Both the position numbers and the translations under genes were made by a program. The notes beneath the pieces are model-generated. The model saw nothing but the letters and a program-made list of their open reading frames with translations. It was not told the DNA's origin and made no database searches. From contig OX485808.1 in assembly GCA_950295325.1 (NCBI GenBank), forward strand, positions 40,943,180 to 41,007,179: a stretch of 64,000 nt of DNA, given 5' to 3'. Below, in pieces: positions 21,350 to 34,165 of the stretch. Source of the DNA: Polytrichum commune. Its lineage: Eukaryota > Streptophyta > Polytrichopsida > Polytrichales > Polytrichaceae. The number at the start of each line of letters is the position of its first letter. The first letter of the stretch is position 1.

Positions 21350-23480
21350 TCAGGGAAGTTCGTGTTTCTACCACTCCATGGGGTGCTTTTGAATGGATAA
21401 TTAAGCTTGAATTTGTGTGTTGATGATGGAAGCACACATACCACAATCTTTAGGGATGCAGTTCCTATGGAGCTGTCCATGTAGTCGTTGGCATGTTCTC
21501 AAAGCAATGATACCGCAACGACTCCTTACAATTTTTTCTCATCTTAAGCTGTGAGTGAACATCTGACTCAACTTTGTAACGTATAGCTAGTTGAGAATTC
21601 AAGCTGGCTGCTTGTAAGTTCGCACACAATTGCAGAAAATTGATGTGAACCAGATTGGGAAAGAGCCGATACTAATAAAGTTGCAATATGCACTATAGAG
21701 CTCTTATTCACATATTGATTTCATGTTGCCTGATTGTAGTGGAAGATTGTCAATTTTTAACCAACGACCTTGGAAGGATTAGCATTGCTTAATATTAGCT
21801 CATTAATGGCCGGCACACATATTACAATGTGAAGGGATGTAGTTCCTCTGAAACCGTCTTTGTAGTGGTCAACATGTTCTCAAAGTAATGGCACTGCAAC
21901 GACTCATTTACGTTTTTTAAAACCGCAATTTGCGATTGAGCTAAGGGTTTAGCTAGTTGAGGATTCAAGCAAGTAGTGAGTTTGGCAGACAATTGTTGTG
22001 AACCAGATTGGGAAAGAGGCGATACTAAAGTTGCAAGATGCACTCCAGACAGACTTGTTCTTCACAAACTGGTTCCATGTTGCCTGATTGTAGTGGAAGA
22101 TTTTCAATTTGTTGTTCAGCACTACTTTCAGCACTGTCTTTCAGGGAAGTTCGATTTCCACTCTATGCCTGCTTTAGTATTATTAAGCTCAAAAGTGTCT
22201 GTTGATGATGGGATGGCACACATACTACAATCTTTAGGGATGCAGCTCCTCTGGAACCATCCATGTAGTCGTTGACATGTCTACAAGCAATGAGACTGTA
22301 ATGACTCCAATCTGTGAGGTTTAGTTAGTTGAGAATTCAAGCTGCCTGCTTTTGTAAGTTCGGCAGACAATTGTAGAGAGTCGGTGTGAACCAGATTGGG
22401 AAAGAGCTGATAATAGTGTTGCAATATGCGCTCCAGACTTGTTCTTCACAGATTGGCTTCATGTTGCCTGATTGTGGTGGGAGATTGGTAATTTACTAAC
22501 TCAACGGTATTTTTGAGTTTTTGGGAGGTTTACTCTTACTATTCCATTCAACTTACAACACAATTTGTTTAGCAGTTCTTTCATGTCTTCAGTTCATGCA
22601 GTTGTTTCCATGTTCAGAAAGCAATGGTACCACAACTCACTACATTTTTAGTAGTACGTTGCGATTGACTTGAATCTGACTCTAAACCTGAGGATTTAAG
22701 CTGGCTTCTGTAAGTTTTTGCAGGCAATTGCATTGAACCACATTGGGAAAGAGTTGATAATTAAGTTGCAAGAGGAACTTGCCTGAATGTAGTGCAAGCA
22801 TATCAAATGCCAACCAGTGGAATTGTTAGGGGTTCCTGAATTCTTATTCGTACACTTTCATCACAATGTTTAGCGGTTTTTTTGTAGTCTCTGTGCATAC
22901 AGTCATTTATATGCTGTCAAAGCATTAATACAACCATAGTACAATTTGTACATAAGCTGCGAATTTACTAAGATCTGACTCAACATCTATCAGATTTAGG
23001 TAGTTGAGGATTCAATCTCGCTGCTGTTAGTTCAGCTGAGAACCAGATTGAGAAAAAGCTGATGTTAAAGTTGCAAGATGCACTTGCTTGATTGTAGTGG
23101 AAGCATGTCAATTTGCTAACCAATGTCATTGTTAGGGTTGTGAAGTTCTTATTTACTTCTTAGTTCAATGTACATCATGAAGTTTTTTTGTGTCCTCTGT
23201 CCATGCAGTAGTTTTACATGTTCCCAAAGCACTAATACCATAACGACTTTACATTTTAGGTTATATGCTGCAATTGACTGAAATAAAACTCAAAACTTGT
23301 AGATTTAAGCTGGCTTCTGTTAAATTTTTGCAGACAATTGCAGAAAGCTGGTGTGACCCAGATTGGGAAAGAGCTGATAATGAAAATGCAAGATGAACTC
23401 CCAAGACTTTCTTTTTTGACAGATTGGCTTCATGTTGTCTGATTGTAGTGGAAGCATGCCCACTTGCTAACCAACAGCAT
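21350..23480 (+). repeat. Six-unit degenerate tandem array derived from the ferredoxin 3'UTR
   Basis: The landmark GATTGGGAAAGAG (or a close variant) recurs at 21653, 22006, 22394, 22741, 23046 and 23361, giving periods of 305-388 bp. Each unit also keeps variants of TTCAAGCTGGCTGCTTGTAAG, TTGCAATATGCACTCCAGAC, CATGTTGCCTGATTGTAGTGG and CATGCAGTNGTTNNCATGTTC. Unit 3 starts with TTTCAGGGAAGTTCG (22139), which also occurs just 16 bp after the ferredoxin stop codon, so the unit corresponds to the 3'UTR. The copies are well diverged, so the array is old. Confidence 0.85.
21674..21679 (+). terminator. Candidate polyadenylation signal of the ferredoxin gene
   Basis: AATAAA about 340 bp after the stop codon, in the first of six diverged 3'UTR repeat units. 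The later units have lost the hexamer at the same place (for example ACTAAAG in unit 2). Confidence 0.45.
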
Positions 23481-23959
23481 GTGTTAGGGTTTGGTTTCAT
23501 TGAACCCAAATCACAATTTTTTATTCCACTTCTTTCTGTATCCTTGTGTGGCTGGGAATAATGCTCACAAAACCTGACATCACTTCAATATTCTTTCAAT
23601 TACTCACAATGAAACTTCTCATTTGTGTACAATTTATAAGTAGGGTTGAATTGAAGAGCTTGAGAAGGCGAAATTAAGCACCCACACTCACTTTCTAACT
23701 TCAAGAATCAAGGGAGAGGAATTGTTCAGAAACGTAAAGAAGAGCAACTGACCTTGGGATGGTCATTGTGCTCCAAATGGTTGCAAGTTTGGTGTCTATT
23801 GAAATATCTCAAGAAGGCATGCAAGATGGAGCGTTTTGTTTGAGGATAAGGTGGAGGGTGCTATATCCAACACCCCACTCAAAAAGCAACACCTATGCAC
23901 GCTTCCTAATCTTATAGCCAGAAAAAACACACCTTATACCATCTGAATGTCTTTGGCGC

Positions 23960-24280
23960 AAAGCAAGGGTGGATTTAAGTGAAAAGGAGGGTGGTTTCGG
24001 AAGAATGTTGGGTTGGTTTTGGCCAAAGTGGGATTGGATTTGGCAACATTGGACTGTAGCTAGGGGTGGCTTATTGATGTATTTATTAAGATCATACATG
24101 CAAAAGTAAGTAGAGCTCAATTTTTTAATTGGGTGGAAAGTCAATTTTAGTGAGGGGGCGACTTGGGCAAAAGATGGGGGCGGTTTTGACAAAAAGCAAG
24201 GTTGATTTTGGGCAAAATATGGGAGCGGATTTGGGCAAGATGTTGGAATGGTATTGGGAGTTGTTTGCAGTGGGCAAAGT
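23960..24280. repeat. Degenerate minisatellite
   Basis: Imperfect units of about 23-25 bp resembling GGATTTGGGCAAGATGGGAG recur across this stretch, for example the three consecutive units at about 24178-24248. Minus-strand ORFs here (repeated Leu-Pro-Lys words) are a by-product of the repeat. Confidence 0.5.
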
Positions 24281-25500
24281 GGGAGTCTAGGGATAGATTT
24301 AGAAGGCTATGGGTATGTGACTTCAAAAAACACAAGTATATTCATACGATGTGCAATTTATTTTGTTTGTGTTCTACTATGTCTAAGGCAACATGCTAAG
24401 CCAATCATGCATACTGCTAATTTAAATGGACTCCACAAATAGGCTAAATTGCTTTAGGTTTTGGTTTAGGCACCCTAAACCCCTAGAACACAAGGAGGGT
24501 TTGAGTGAGATGAAATCATTTGCTTGAAAAATATGAAGTGTTTCTTGAAGATAAGTTTTGGTGGTTCAGTAGTTTACATGTAAATTGATAACCTACAACC
24601 TCTAGTAAATGTGAATGGGTGCCATGGATGTCAAAGAAATCAATGGTGAAAAGTTCGTGACTTGCATTGAAACATCTTCCCTCAATTAGTTGAATCTTAC
24701 AAATTTTGAGTTAATTGCAACATACGTTTTGGAAAAAACATACTGTCGTTGCAAAATCATTGCTTTAAGAACATACAAATAACTGCATGGGCAAAGGATA
24801 TGAAAGAATTGCATTACATATGAAGGAGAGACGGAATTATTGCATATAAGCATGCACACCCCATTCATTTGAGGGAAGAAGGTGTCCCTTGAGCATGAAC
24901 CTCACATCAATCCATTGCTGCAACTTTAATTTGATTCAACTATGATTCATGGTTTTCATCATTTCCTACCACATTATACAAAACACTTAAAAGAAAATGG
25001 TATTCAAATTGACACAATGTTTCTAAGGGGATATTGTTTGATCTATGAGACACGGGATAAAGCTTGCACATGCTTCAACCTTTACCACTCCTCAATATGA
25101 ATTTGACTTATGGTCCCCTTTTGCCTCATTTAGAAAGACAACAAACAATACCCATTGGGAATTGTTATGGACTTTCTATATATTCAACATAGGTATTCTT
25201 ATTCCAATTATATAGATGTGCTCCAAGAATTGTCCTTTGCCAACTTTTCTTTTCTTTTCTTGTCAACTCCAAACCATGTCTTTGAATCGTATCTTGTAGA
25301 ATCAGTTACTATGATTTGAGTTGGGTTTGTCCCCCAGTCCCATGGAAACGTGTATGCCCTTATGGCCAATGGGCCCTTAATCACGTTGTTGCCTCTACAC
25401 ACGGATGTTCATTTTTCTTTTCTATTTCTTTTTACCCCTAGTCCTTAAACTCATGTGGATATTTCTTTTAACAATATCGAATAGAATATAGGAATTGTTA
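24281..25500. other. Gene-free intergenic stretch
   Basis: AT-rich, short ORFs without recognisable domains. I see no repeat ends or gene signals here before the foldback element at 25501. Confidence 0.5.
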
Positions 25501-25822
25501 CACTTGTAGGAAACTATACCCGGAAAAACCATAGCCGAAATTGGTTGTGGTTCTTTTGACCAGCTTGATCTACAATCGCTAAACAAGTACAAAATTTTCT
25601 TTTCATTTTACGACTAAAATTTTAGGAATTTGGGGGCGTGTAATACATTGTTGGAAAGGTATTTTCAAGACCTTTCCAACAGTGTATTACACGCCCCCAA
25701 ATTCCTAAAATTTTAGTCGTTAAAAAAAATCTACAATTGTTTAGTGATTCCAGACCAAGTTGGTCAAAACAACCGCATCCAATTTTGGTTGTGGTTCTTT
25801 TTGGCATAGTTCTCTACTAGTG
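25501..25822. mobile_element. CACTA-type foldback MITE with TTA target duplication
   Basis: The element starts CACTTGTAGG and ends CTACTAGTG (reverse complement CACTAGTAG). It is flanked by TTA at 25498-25500 and 25823-25825, the 3-bp duplication typical of CACTA transposons. The arms are about 160 bp: the inner 55 bp (25611-25665 against 25673-25728) are almost perfect reverse complements, with one substitution and one indel, around an 11-bp loop, while the outer 100 bp are clearly more diverged. No ORF of its own. (PIF/Harbinger also duplicates TWA, but its TIRs differ.). Confidence 0.85.
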
Positions 25823-28800
25823 TTAAATCAACCACACACTGGTTAAAACAATAACAAACACATGTGGTACGGTCACGTGACTTGCCAATATTTGAACAAT
25901 TTTAGTTATAAGTTTTAAATGTAAAAAAATAGGAAGCATAGTTGATACCTTGCTCCTCTTCATGTGTGTGATGAAAAATTAAATTCTAACAAATCATGTT
26001 TTAATAAAGTGTGTGGTCAATATAATTATCCCCTAAAATATTTGTAGTGTTAGTCTATAATTTATATGACAGGTAGGGTAGTATGTATATGATGTAAGTC
26101 AATCCTTGAAGTTGCCACATGTCCGGACCTAGCATGTATTAAATGACTTATGTATAGCTTTGATTGTTTAAGTCGGAAGTTTAAGTATAAGTTGTATATT
26201 TTAACAAGAATTTTGCCAAAGTCAAAATTCTCTCCTTACCCTTGGAAAAGAGGGAAGAGCCATGATCAAGGAGGAATCCCATGCGGTATTACATGGCACA
26301 TTAATCGAAGTTCAAACTAAGCACGCTACTCAAGGTTATTAGTATATTGGGCCACACTATTTACAAAATACCTCCACTATTTAATACAGATGATTCTAGT
26401 GGGCCATATCGATTGTGCATACCGACACTAGGCATGCGTCACCATGATTTGGATAGCATGGTCCACAACAATTGATTACCACACAATTAGTGTAGAATTG
26501 TATATAGTTATATATTATATTGCATAGAATCATATTTGTTATAAGATTTCACAATAGTACAACATTATATATTATTATTGTGTATTCTAATCATGTAAAT
26601 AGCCCACAATAATTGTAGTTCACATTCATGACATTCAGTATAGTCCACTTTTCCTTACACTATAGTAAACATTTGAGTTAGTGGACACTAAGATTGGTAT
26701 GCTATGTAAGAGTGGTCTTTGTGGCTTATCACATGGGGACCAAGTGTCATGTGACATCTTCTCTAGTTGCCACCCAGTGATTACAAACAAATTAATGTGG
26801 GTCGATGATGAATAGTTTGGGCCATATGAAATCATATGTTTAATGTAGTCATCCCATGTACCAAGAACTGTGAGTAGCATATTATGTGAAAGTCTTGGAA
26901 CTTGGACTTTGACTTGGTGATCTGTAAGCCGCAAACTTAGAAGAAATATAAATTATAGTCATAGAAATCGATAACATTTCCATTGATCAATAATTAAACA
27001 TTAATGGTATTCATATATTTATAGAAAGGTAGGAGAAGAAGGTTTTTCACTGACCAAAAAATGTCCAAATTATGAATTGATCTTTTATTAGCGACATTGA
27101 TGTGTGAAATTAGGTTGCCTTCACAAATAGGTTGCATCATTATCCATGTAAATCACCTTGGGTCAAAATCATATCACATAAACTTACAATACATACATAA
27201 ACTTACAACATAAACTTCATTGATCCGTATAGAAATCAGAGTGAAAGAAAATGTGTTTTGTTAATGTGGCAATAAATATTCAAAATGGTGCAAAATGGAA
27301 ATAAATTAACATGGGGCAACCTAATTGCACATGTCATTGCACTTGGCAATTTAACAACTTGAAATAAACCCTCCTCAATTATGCTAGAATTGCATGGACT
27401 TCTTGAGCTTGGGTGGTTCCACCGTGTGCACCCAACAGAGTTGTCCTTCCTCTCTCTTTTATGCTTTTTGACCCATAAAATAAGAAAAAAAATCATTAGT
27501 CTCATGGAAAGTGAAAAAGAAAAGAAAAGAGGGTAATTTAAAGTACATGCATTTGGAAACAAACATTAACCAACTTAGCCATCAAATTTTTATTCTACAT
27601 ATTGGGCCATGAATTGATGCAAGTCCAAAGATATCCAATGGGATTTAGAAGCTCTAAGTTGTGCACCTACTTAGGCCCACTTTATACTAAGGATCAGATT
27701 GAGCGTTGGCCAAACTCTAAGAATTACAACCAATATGATTGTTTTCTAATCAAATACGGTCCAAGGGCTTTACACAAGGGAGGCCAATATGTGAGCGATG
27801 AGCAATGAGCAATAACATGTGACTAGTGAGCAATAACATGAGACATAAATTTTCATTTTTAGATTATATTCCATAAAATTTGAATAGTTTGACTATAAAT
27901 GAAATGGAAGGGGACATTTGACATTTGAAAAATAAAGCCTATTACAATGGAATTCATGCTCTACATCTTGTCAGGGGATTTATTAACATGTAATCAACCT
28001 GGTATTTGAAGAATCTTGAAATAAGTTGTAATATATTATTGTAGCTTAAATATTAGTAAATGGAACTCAAAAATAGCTAAAAATACCTACATATATATTA
28101 AAATTTTACAAAATGTAAATTCATATCTTGATCATATATTATTATATATTATTGAATATTGAGCACATAACTTCTTGGGAGTTCCATTAATAATGCACAC
28201 CCCTTGGTAAATAATTTGAGAAAGGAAACCCACAGACAGACACATCACCAATACAAAGTACTTTGTCACAAAAAGCTTCGAGTAACGAGTAAGGCAAAGT
28301 CATTGTAACCAACAACATGCCTCAACACACTACTTATGTGTTGTTTGCAATTTAAATTTCATGTGATTCGATCACTACAAAAAAAAATTGCAACTTCCGC
28401 ATCAAAAAAGAATGCACAAGGACAATTGAGCACATAAACATAATTGTGAGTGTAGCTCCTAAAGATCTATCTCAATTATTACAAACTTTATAAAGTACTT
28501 CCTCTTTCATAATGCATACAATCTCTTTAGGTTTGTAGCTCAATTCAATTCAACAAACTTGTAATGTGTTGAATTGCAGTTGACATTTTTTAGCTAGAAA
28601 GTTCTGACTCCTCAACAAGCAACCATGAATTTCTCAAAGGTAAGAGACCCTTCTACATTCATATGCCACAATCCACATAAACTATTATTGAGATGCGCAT
28701 GACATTTGAAGTTAGCTTAGGGTTTGAAGAAGGAGATTCCAAACATATTCATGAAGCAATGGTGATCAGACAACTTTCAATTGACATCAATAAATTTCCT

Positions 28801-30964
28801 CGTAGTTTTGTTTCAATGATTCAAAACATTATGAAATACTTCCTTTATTCAACCTACGAGCAACTTCTTGGACTTAGGTATCAAGGAATATAAGTTTAGA
28901 GTGAAAATAGTCCAAGTGAAGTGGCAACATTCAATCTCAACAAAAATCCTATGCACTTCCACATATTGAAATCACACACACACGCGCACATGCACACACA
29001 AGATTGTACCACACTTTGTCAAGAATTTTGACAATGGGAGCAAAAATATGTAAAGGTTGTGGAAATCATCAACGCTCAAAATTTTATTTTTATCAAGAAC
29101 TACTCCTTTCATTCATCATATTGTTTTATCAATCGCCATATTTAAATTCGCTCACACCGAGGAGCCTCGAGGATCTCTCTCTCTCTCTCATGATTCTTTT
29201 CTCTCTTGCGCGATCTCTCTCTCTCTCTCTCTCCCCCGCTTTGCTCTAGATTTTGCCATTGAGATATACTTAAATGTAACGTTCTTGAAAATTTGATTAA
29301 AAGCTTCTCTCAGGGAGTTCACTAGACATGTATGTATGTATACACGTGCGTGACAAGGGTATTTATTCAAGGGGTATTTAATTATCCATCCTTAAATTTT
29401 TGTACCGTATTATTATATAATTTGCTAATTTTTTTTTTTAAATGACCCTATAATTACTTTTAAATTTGATGAAGCTCTAATTTTAAGCTAGGTATGTTCA
29501 TTATAATTATTTGATTTTGCTCCAAAGGGTTTAAGAGCATTCAAAGTACTAAGTCACCAAAATCCAAGGCACAACAAGGTTTTATATTAAGAGTGTTCAT
29601 AAACAGTTTCAAACAACAAAATCAACCCATGTTCCTCAATCAAGTTACACGCACAATTAAATACAACGGTACTGAGTGTCAAAAAAAAACAATTAAAACA
29701 CCAACAACAAAGCAAGCAAAAATAGGGTTCATGCAATAATGTAGAAGGGTATAGAGTTAATACTACAACATCCTGCTTGAAGCAGACAGACACAAGACCA
29801 ACCAAAACTCCTAGTTTTCATCCAAAATCTTCCCGCCTCTGAACACAAAGGACACCCTATTGTAAAAAAAAAAACCTAGGATCCTTAAATCTTACAGTAT
29901 ATTTTTACAAATATTTTAAAGATATGCATTATTTGTATCAGACCTATATTATTTATAATACAATTTTTATCATACATACTCACCTATATTACTTCTAAGA
30001 AAATTCTAAGTTTTTCCTTTTGTGAATATAAATTACCCTATATTTTCCCGCACGTTGTTTTCTAATATTATTGCAGTGAACTCCCCGAGATCTTAGGTTG
30101 GAGGATTATAACCTTTAAAAATATGAATGAATGAATGAATACATTACAAATGGTCTATTTGAATGATGAAGTGAGTCTTAAGTAAACACCACAACCTCTT
30201 AGCAATGAGGATCTAATCAAATATCAAGATTTTATTGTAAGACAATAAGTGGTGTTGACAATATGAGAATTCAAAAGGACAATTAGTGGAGGCGATTGAC
30301 TACGCGAAGGTGAAGAATCAAGCTAATGGAACAATAAGGCAAGTGTAGAAAGTTTGCTATATGTTTGGGGAATTGGTAAGTTTTGGAATGCATTTTTCAA
30401 AAAAATATCATCTTCATATATTGATCATCATTGGATAATAAATGTACATTCAATATCCATATAGATTAATTTGATTGAATAATGGATTTGAGATTGTGAT
30501 AAATAAGTTCAATTCTCAAAGAACTGAGATATTAAACAAGAGAGGGTTTATAGTCTATGCTCAAGATGAGGAAGGGTAACATGAAGAACCATGCCATGAT
30601 TATCTAACTTTGGGTGGTATATTGAATTTTAATGATGCCTAGAATGGATGTGGATGCCATGGATGCAATTCAACAAAAGACTAAAGCCTTGTATTAAAAG
30701 GATCAATTGAAGAGTATTGTTACCCTTGAATGGAAATTGTACTATCATTTCAAGTTACATTAAAAAGGATTAATCAATATGAGACAATTTACCACACCAA
30801 AGTGCCTTTAGCTTTGGTAAAGGGACTTAAATGGGATATTATATGCAAGACTACGGTCGATGGCCCGTGCCTATATTTGTGCATCATACAATGTCCAATT
30901 CAAATGAGCCCACTGCTAGATTATTGACTGCGTAAATAAAATGACATGTGTGACAATCACAAAT
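25823..30964. other. Long gene-free AT-rich stretch
   Basis: No supported gene in 5 kb. At 26300-26940 words such as GTGGGCC and AGTGGGCCATAT recall the candidate TIR element at 0.9-1.8 kb. CACTACAAAAA at 28373 resembles a CACTA end but has no partner. Microsatellites occur at 29174-29233 and about 30125-30142 (ATGA repeats). The remainder is unassigned. Confidence 0.5.
29174..29233 (+). repeat. (CT)n microsatellite
   Basis: Two runs of CT/TC dinucleotides separated by about 23 bp, in intergenic DNA. Confidence 0.9.
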
Positions 30965-30979
30965 GCATGTACTGACCTT

Positions 30980-31177
30980 TTTTTCTTTTTTCTTTTTTCT
31001 TTTTTGAGACAGAAGGCCGACAGGCCAGCGCCAAAGCACAGGAGGCAGTTCACCACCTGGCAAATTTTCCGTCAAGTAGAGAGGAGATTTCACAGCCGGG
31101 ATTCGAACCGCCAACCTCTTCCTTGAGATTTGGGTATCTCTCCACCATCATCCGGTAGTTTAAGGTCATCTCGGACC
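30980..31177 (-). mobile_element. tRNA-derived SINE with perfect 15-bp target duplication
   Basis: Identical 15-mers GCATGTACTGACCTT flank it (30965-30979 and 31178-31192). Read on the minus strand it begins GGTCCGAGATGACC, has a box-A-like TGGTGGAGAGA (around 31138-31148) and a perfect box-B match GGTTCGAATCC (31099-31109), then a tRNA-unrelated body and a tail of AAAAAAG repeats. These are the hallmarks of a polymerase III-transcribed SINE mobilised by a LINE. About 198 bp. The box A start lies about 30 nt from the 5' end, further than in a true tRNA. Other copies are at 2180 and 60083. Confidence 0.92.
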
Positions 31178-31721
31178 GCATGTACTGACCTTGAGAGGCC
31201 TGCCACACCCTTTTTGCATGTAGAAATAAGACGAATTGTCAAAATAAATCATAAATAATTTGAAACCAACCTATAATTTCCCTGATTAAACTTATCTAAC
31301 ACACGATACAAGAAGCAGTGCTTAAAATTTCCTCGAGTGTTCTCCAAGATTTTTATCATATCTAGAATCTAAACTACAATATTCATAACGATATTAAAGG
31401 CCCATGTGTCAAAATCAACCGTCATTTTATGTACATTTCTTACGAATTATGAGCAATTAAATAAGTTCAAATCTATCTTGGGACATTACGGTTTAAGTGC
31501 TTGAGCAATCGGCCAACCTAACTCTAAGACAACGTGAAAGTCCTAGCTTCTTGGTGCCATATTTATTACCATGTAGGACTCTCTTGGGACTTAGGAATCG
31601 GGACCTAGTGTTAAACCCATTGTGTGCGGGACTTTGCTCTCCACCAACCACATCACTTAAGAAACGAGACATAGTGTAAAACAACCCTAATTTAATTTTT
31701 GATGTGAGTAGTACGTAGTAG

Positions 31722-31940
31722 TGTCCATGGAGGATTTTGGGCATAATCGGTTGAGATCCTAGTGTTTCCAAGTCCATCTGGCTACATGTTGACATATTGG
31801 GGGGGGGGGTGTGGGTTATATTATTTAGGGTATATTCTCTAGATTCCTCTAGAATGATCGGTAATGTTCCTCAAATCTTGTACTTCAACCGGTTATTTCT
31901 CAAACTCAACAGGTACATCCGTAACTAGCGGTAGGTTCTT
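31722..31940 (+). mobile_element. hAT-type MITE, diverged copy
   Basis: GGATTTTGGGCATAATCGG, GAGATCCTAGTGTTTCCAAG, TACATGTTGACAT and AACCGGTTATTTCTCAAACT follow the order of the copy at 19767-19992. A G homopolymer interrupts it near 31800. The termini are too decayed to define the target duplication. Confidence 0.65.
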
Positions 31941-32259
31941 TTCACAACACGAGAATTGAGGTTTCTTCCACATTTTCAGATCCAATTGAGCAGTTTTCTT
32001 CTATTTTTCCCAGGAATGCTTTTGTGCTTCCGTTCTCTTACAACATTCCGATGACATGGAATCTTGGAGGCCCTAATTCCCGACCACGTAATCCAATTAA
32101 GCCCCTTTTAAGCCAAAAATACACTCTATTATTGAGTGGTAGTAAGAATCAACAGATTGGCAGCAACAACAACACGGTGAACGTTGTTCTGAATATTGAA
32201 ATTGTCAATAAGGGAGTATCAAATTATTGTTACCTATTTTACACTTAAACCCAGTATTC

Positions 32260-33300
32260 TTCCCAACATAACTTTTTTGTTCCTTGGCCAAGTTCTTTTC
32301 CTTTGTTACGAATAATAGAATTCTATCCGTTAAAGTACCTCAAAGAGGGATGAAACCGTGGGTTTGATCCTTCTTTGAGAAAGTTTTCTATTCAGGGTTC
32401 ATTAGCTCGTCATGTATTGGTTTTGGTGCTTCCAACTTTCACGTATGGCACGAAAATTTGAGGAGGTAAATTGAAAAACTTACATAGGAAGGTTTTGGAG
32501 AGAGGCATGAAGTTGCATAATGATGTCTCAAGTCCAAGTGTGTACTTTGATTACTAATCGTATTTTGTTGACTAAATTTGGAGAACCTCCTGTAGAAATA
32601 TACACTCTCAAGCTCACTACGGGCTTTCAACAACATCTTGCCCACCTACCCCCCTCTTGGTTAGTCAGTAAAGCAACCTCACTCTTTTGATATCTGGCTG
32701 AACGAGGATTTAACACCTAGCACAAATCGTCAACCATGTGGACGACATTATGGGGTCTATCTTAATTGGAAACCCATGACAAGCCAACCACACCAAACTA
32801 GCATACAATGATATCAAGGAGACTTTTCTTGCTAAAGAATGGAACTCTTTCCATGTCTTAGGGAAGAAACTAGATTTCCTCCACCTCAAGGATTTTTATT
32901 TATTTTCAAATACAAATGTCAATTGTACTTGAAGCAACCATTGACACCACCACAACGCATGATCATTGCTACCTATTGCACCTTGAACCATAGACTTGCC
33001 ATTGAAATTGGACAATGGATGACCATTCCTATCTCTAGAGATACTAGACTATGCCATTTTTGCTTCTAAGATACAATCGAAAATGAGCCACATTTCGTGT
33101 TGGAATGTTCCCTATATAAACCCCTTAGAGATATGTTTACATTCTTATTATTTGAGAATTTGCTTCCCAGGTTCCTCAAGTCTTTCTCTCGATTGGACCA
33201 TCAAGTCGACATTAGGCTCTATCTCATGGAGGCTAATGTCAACTCCGCCGCTCTAGAGAATTGGTTGGTTTGAAACCATCATGGTGTACTATCAGTCCCA
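32260..33300 (+). pseudogene. Decayed LINE (non-LTR retrotransposon) C-terminal fragment
   Basis: Translation in shifting frames gives the end of a LINE reverse transcriptase region (LPTFTYGTKI at about 32430). It continues with the C-terminal zinc-binding segment: TLNHRLAIEIGQWMTIPISR, then Cys-x2-Cys (33052-33063), an in-frame TAA (33067), and NEPHFVLEC with His (33090) and Cys (33106). This Cys-x2-Cys...His-x4-Cys arrangement is known from the C-termini of plant LINE polyproteins. Several stops and frameshifts make it inactive. The 5' part is absent; a poly(A) end was not found. Confidence 0.75.
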
Positions 33301-33959
33301 TTAACCTTTTTGGCTTCTTTAACTTTAACATCAGTTTCATTGGAGCTTATTTTGAAAGTTGGGTGCATATTTTGGGACCTTCTCTTTGCACCTATCAAAA
33401 TTTGTGAGAATTTTATGATCTAAAATATGCTACAAGTATGGGACCCGTTGTCCTAAATCTTGGGTTGGCCTCTACAATGCTAGCTTGGCCCATTCATCCT
33501 AAGAAGAACCAATTTTTGATATAACAACACCATTCTTTATTTATGATAATTTAAGCAGTAAGAACACTTGGGTGACTTTGTGTTAATTTTTGTAAACTCA
33601 AGGTTTGGGACTAAACTCGTGATTTCATTTGCTTTACTATACAAATAACTCTAATGGACATGAGAATGTTCATGACAAATTTCAAAACAAAAACCCAAAG
33701 GAAATCTCCTTAAGAACATTTGGATAGTATTAATCCGCCTATGGCATAATAAATAAAAGCATGTTTGGAAATTTGCATATGCATGTAAGGTAGGTGGGTC
33801 TTAAATGGTCACTTCTTTCACGTAGCCCACTTTCTCTTAGGATATGAAACATGCGATTAGTACAAGATGGTTGGCAAATCCAAATTGAGGTTGTAGCCAC
33901 TTTCCACACAATTTATGGGGCTCGTGTAAGTATCTTATTCATTACCAAAGTGAAGATTA

Positions 33960-34165
33960 TCATTATCATTAGATGATCATATAGGTCCCTCTAATTATGT
34001 TGACTATTGAGCTTAGAATGGTTATTATATATTGAGTACACAATCCAATTTTTTTAAACAAATGTCTTTATGGTATCCGTTCTTGGAGCCATACCAAGCC
34101 ACATACCACTCAAATACAGGTGTTCTAGTAAGAAAAGTAATTGAATGTGGGATGTCTTCCTTGTT
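33960..34165 (+). mobile_element. AGGTATG-family MITE relic
   Basis: Family words in order: TATTGAGTACACAATCCAAT, AAACAAATGTCTTTATGGT, AAGCCACATACCACTCAAAT and GTAATTGAATGTGGGATG. Terminal sequence is degraded. Confidence 0.5.

Noticed and set aside
28373-28390. CACTACAAAAAAA, resembling a CACTA transposon end
   Set aside because: No reverse-complement partner or 3-bp duplication was found within several kb.
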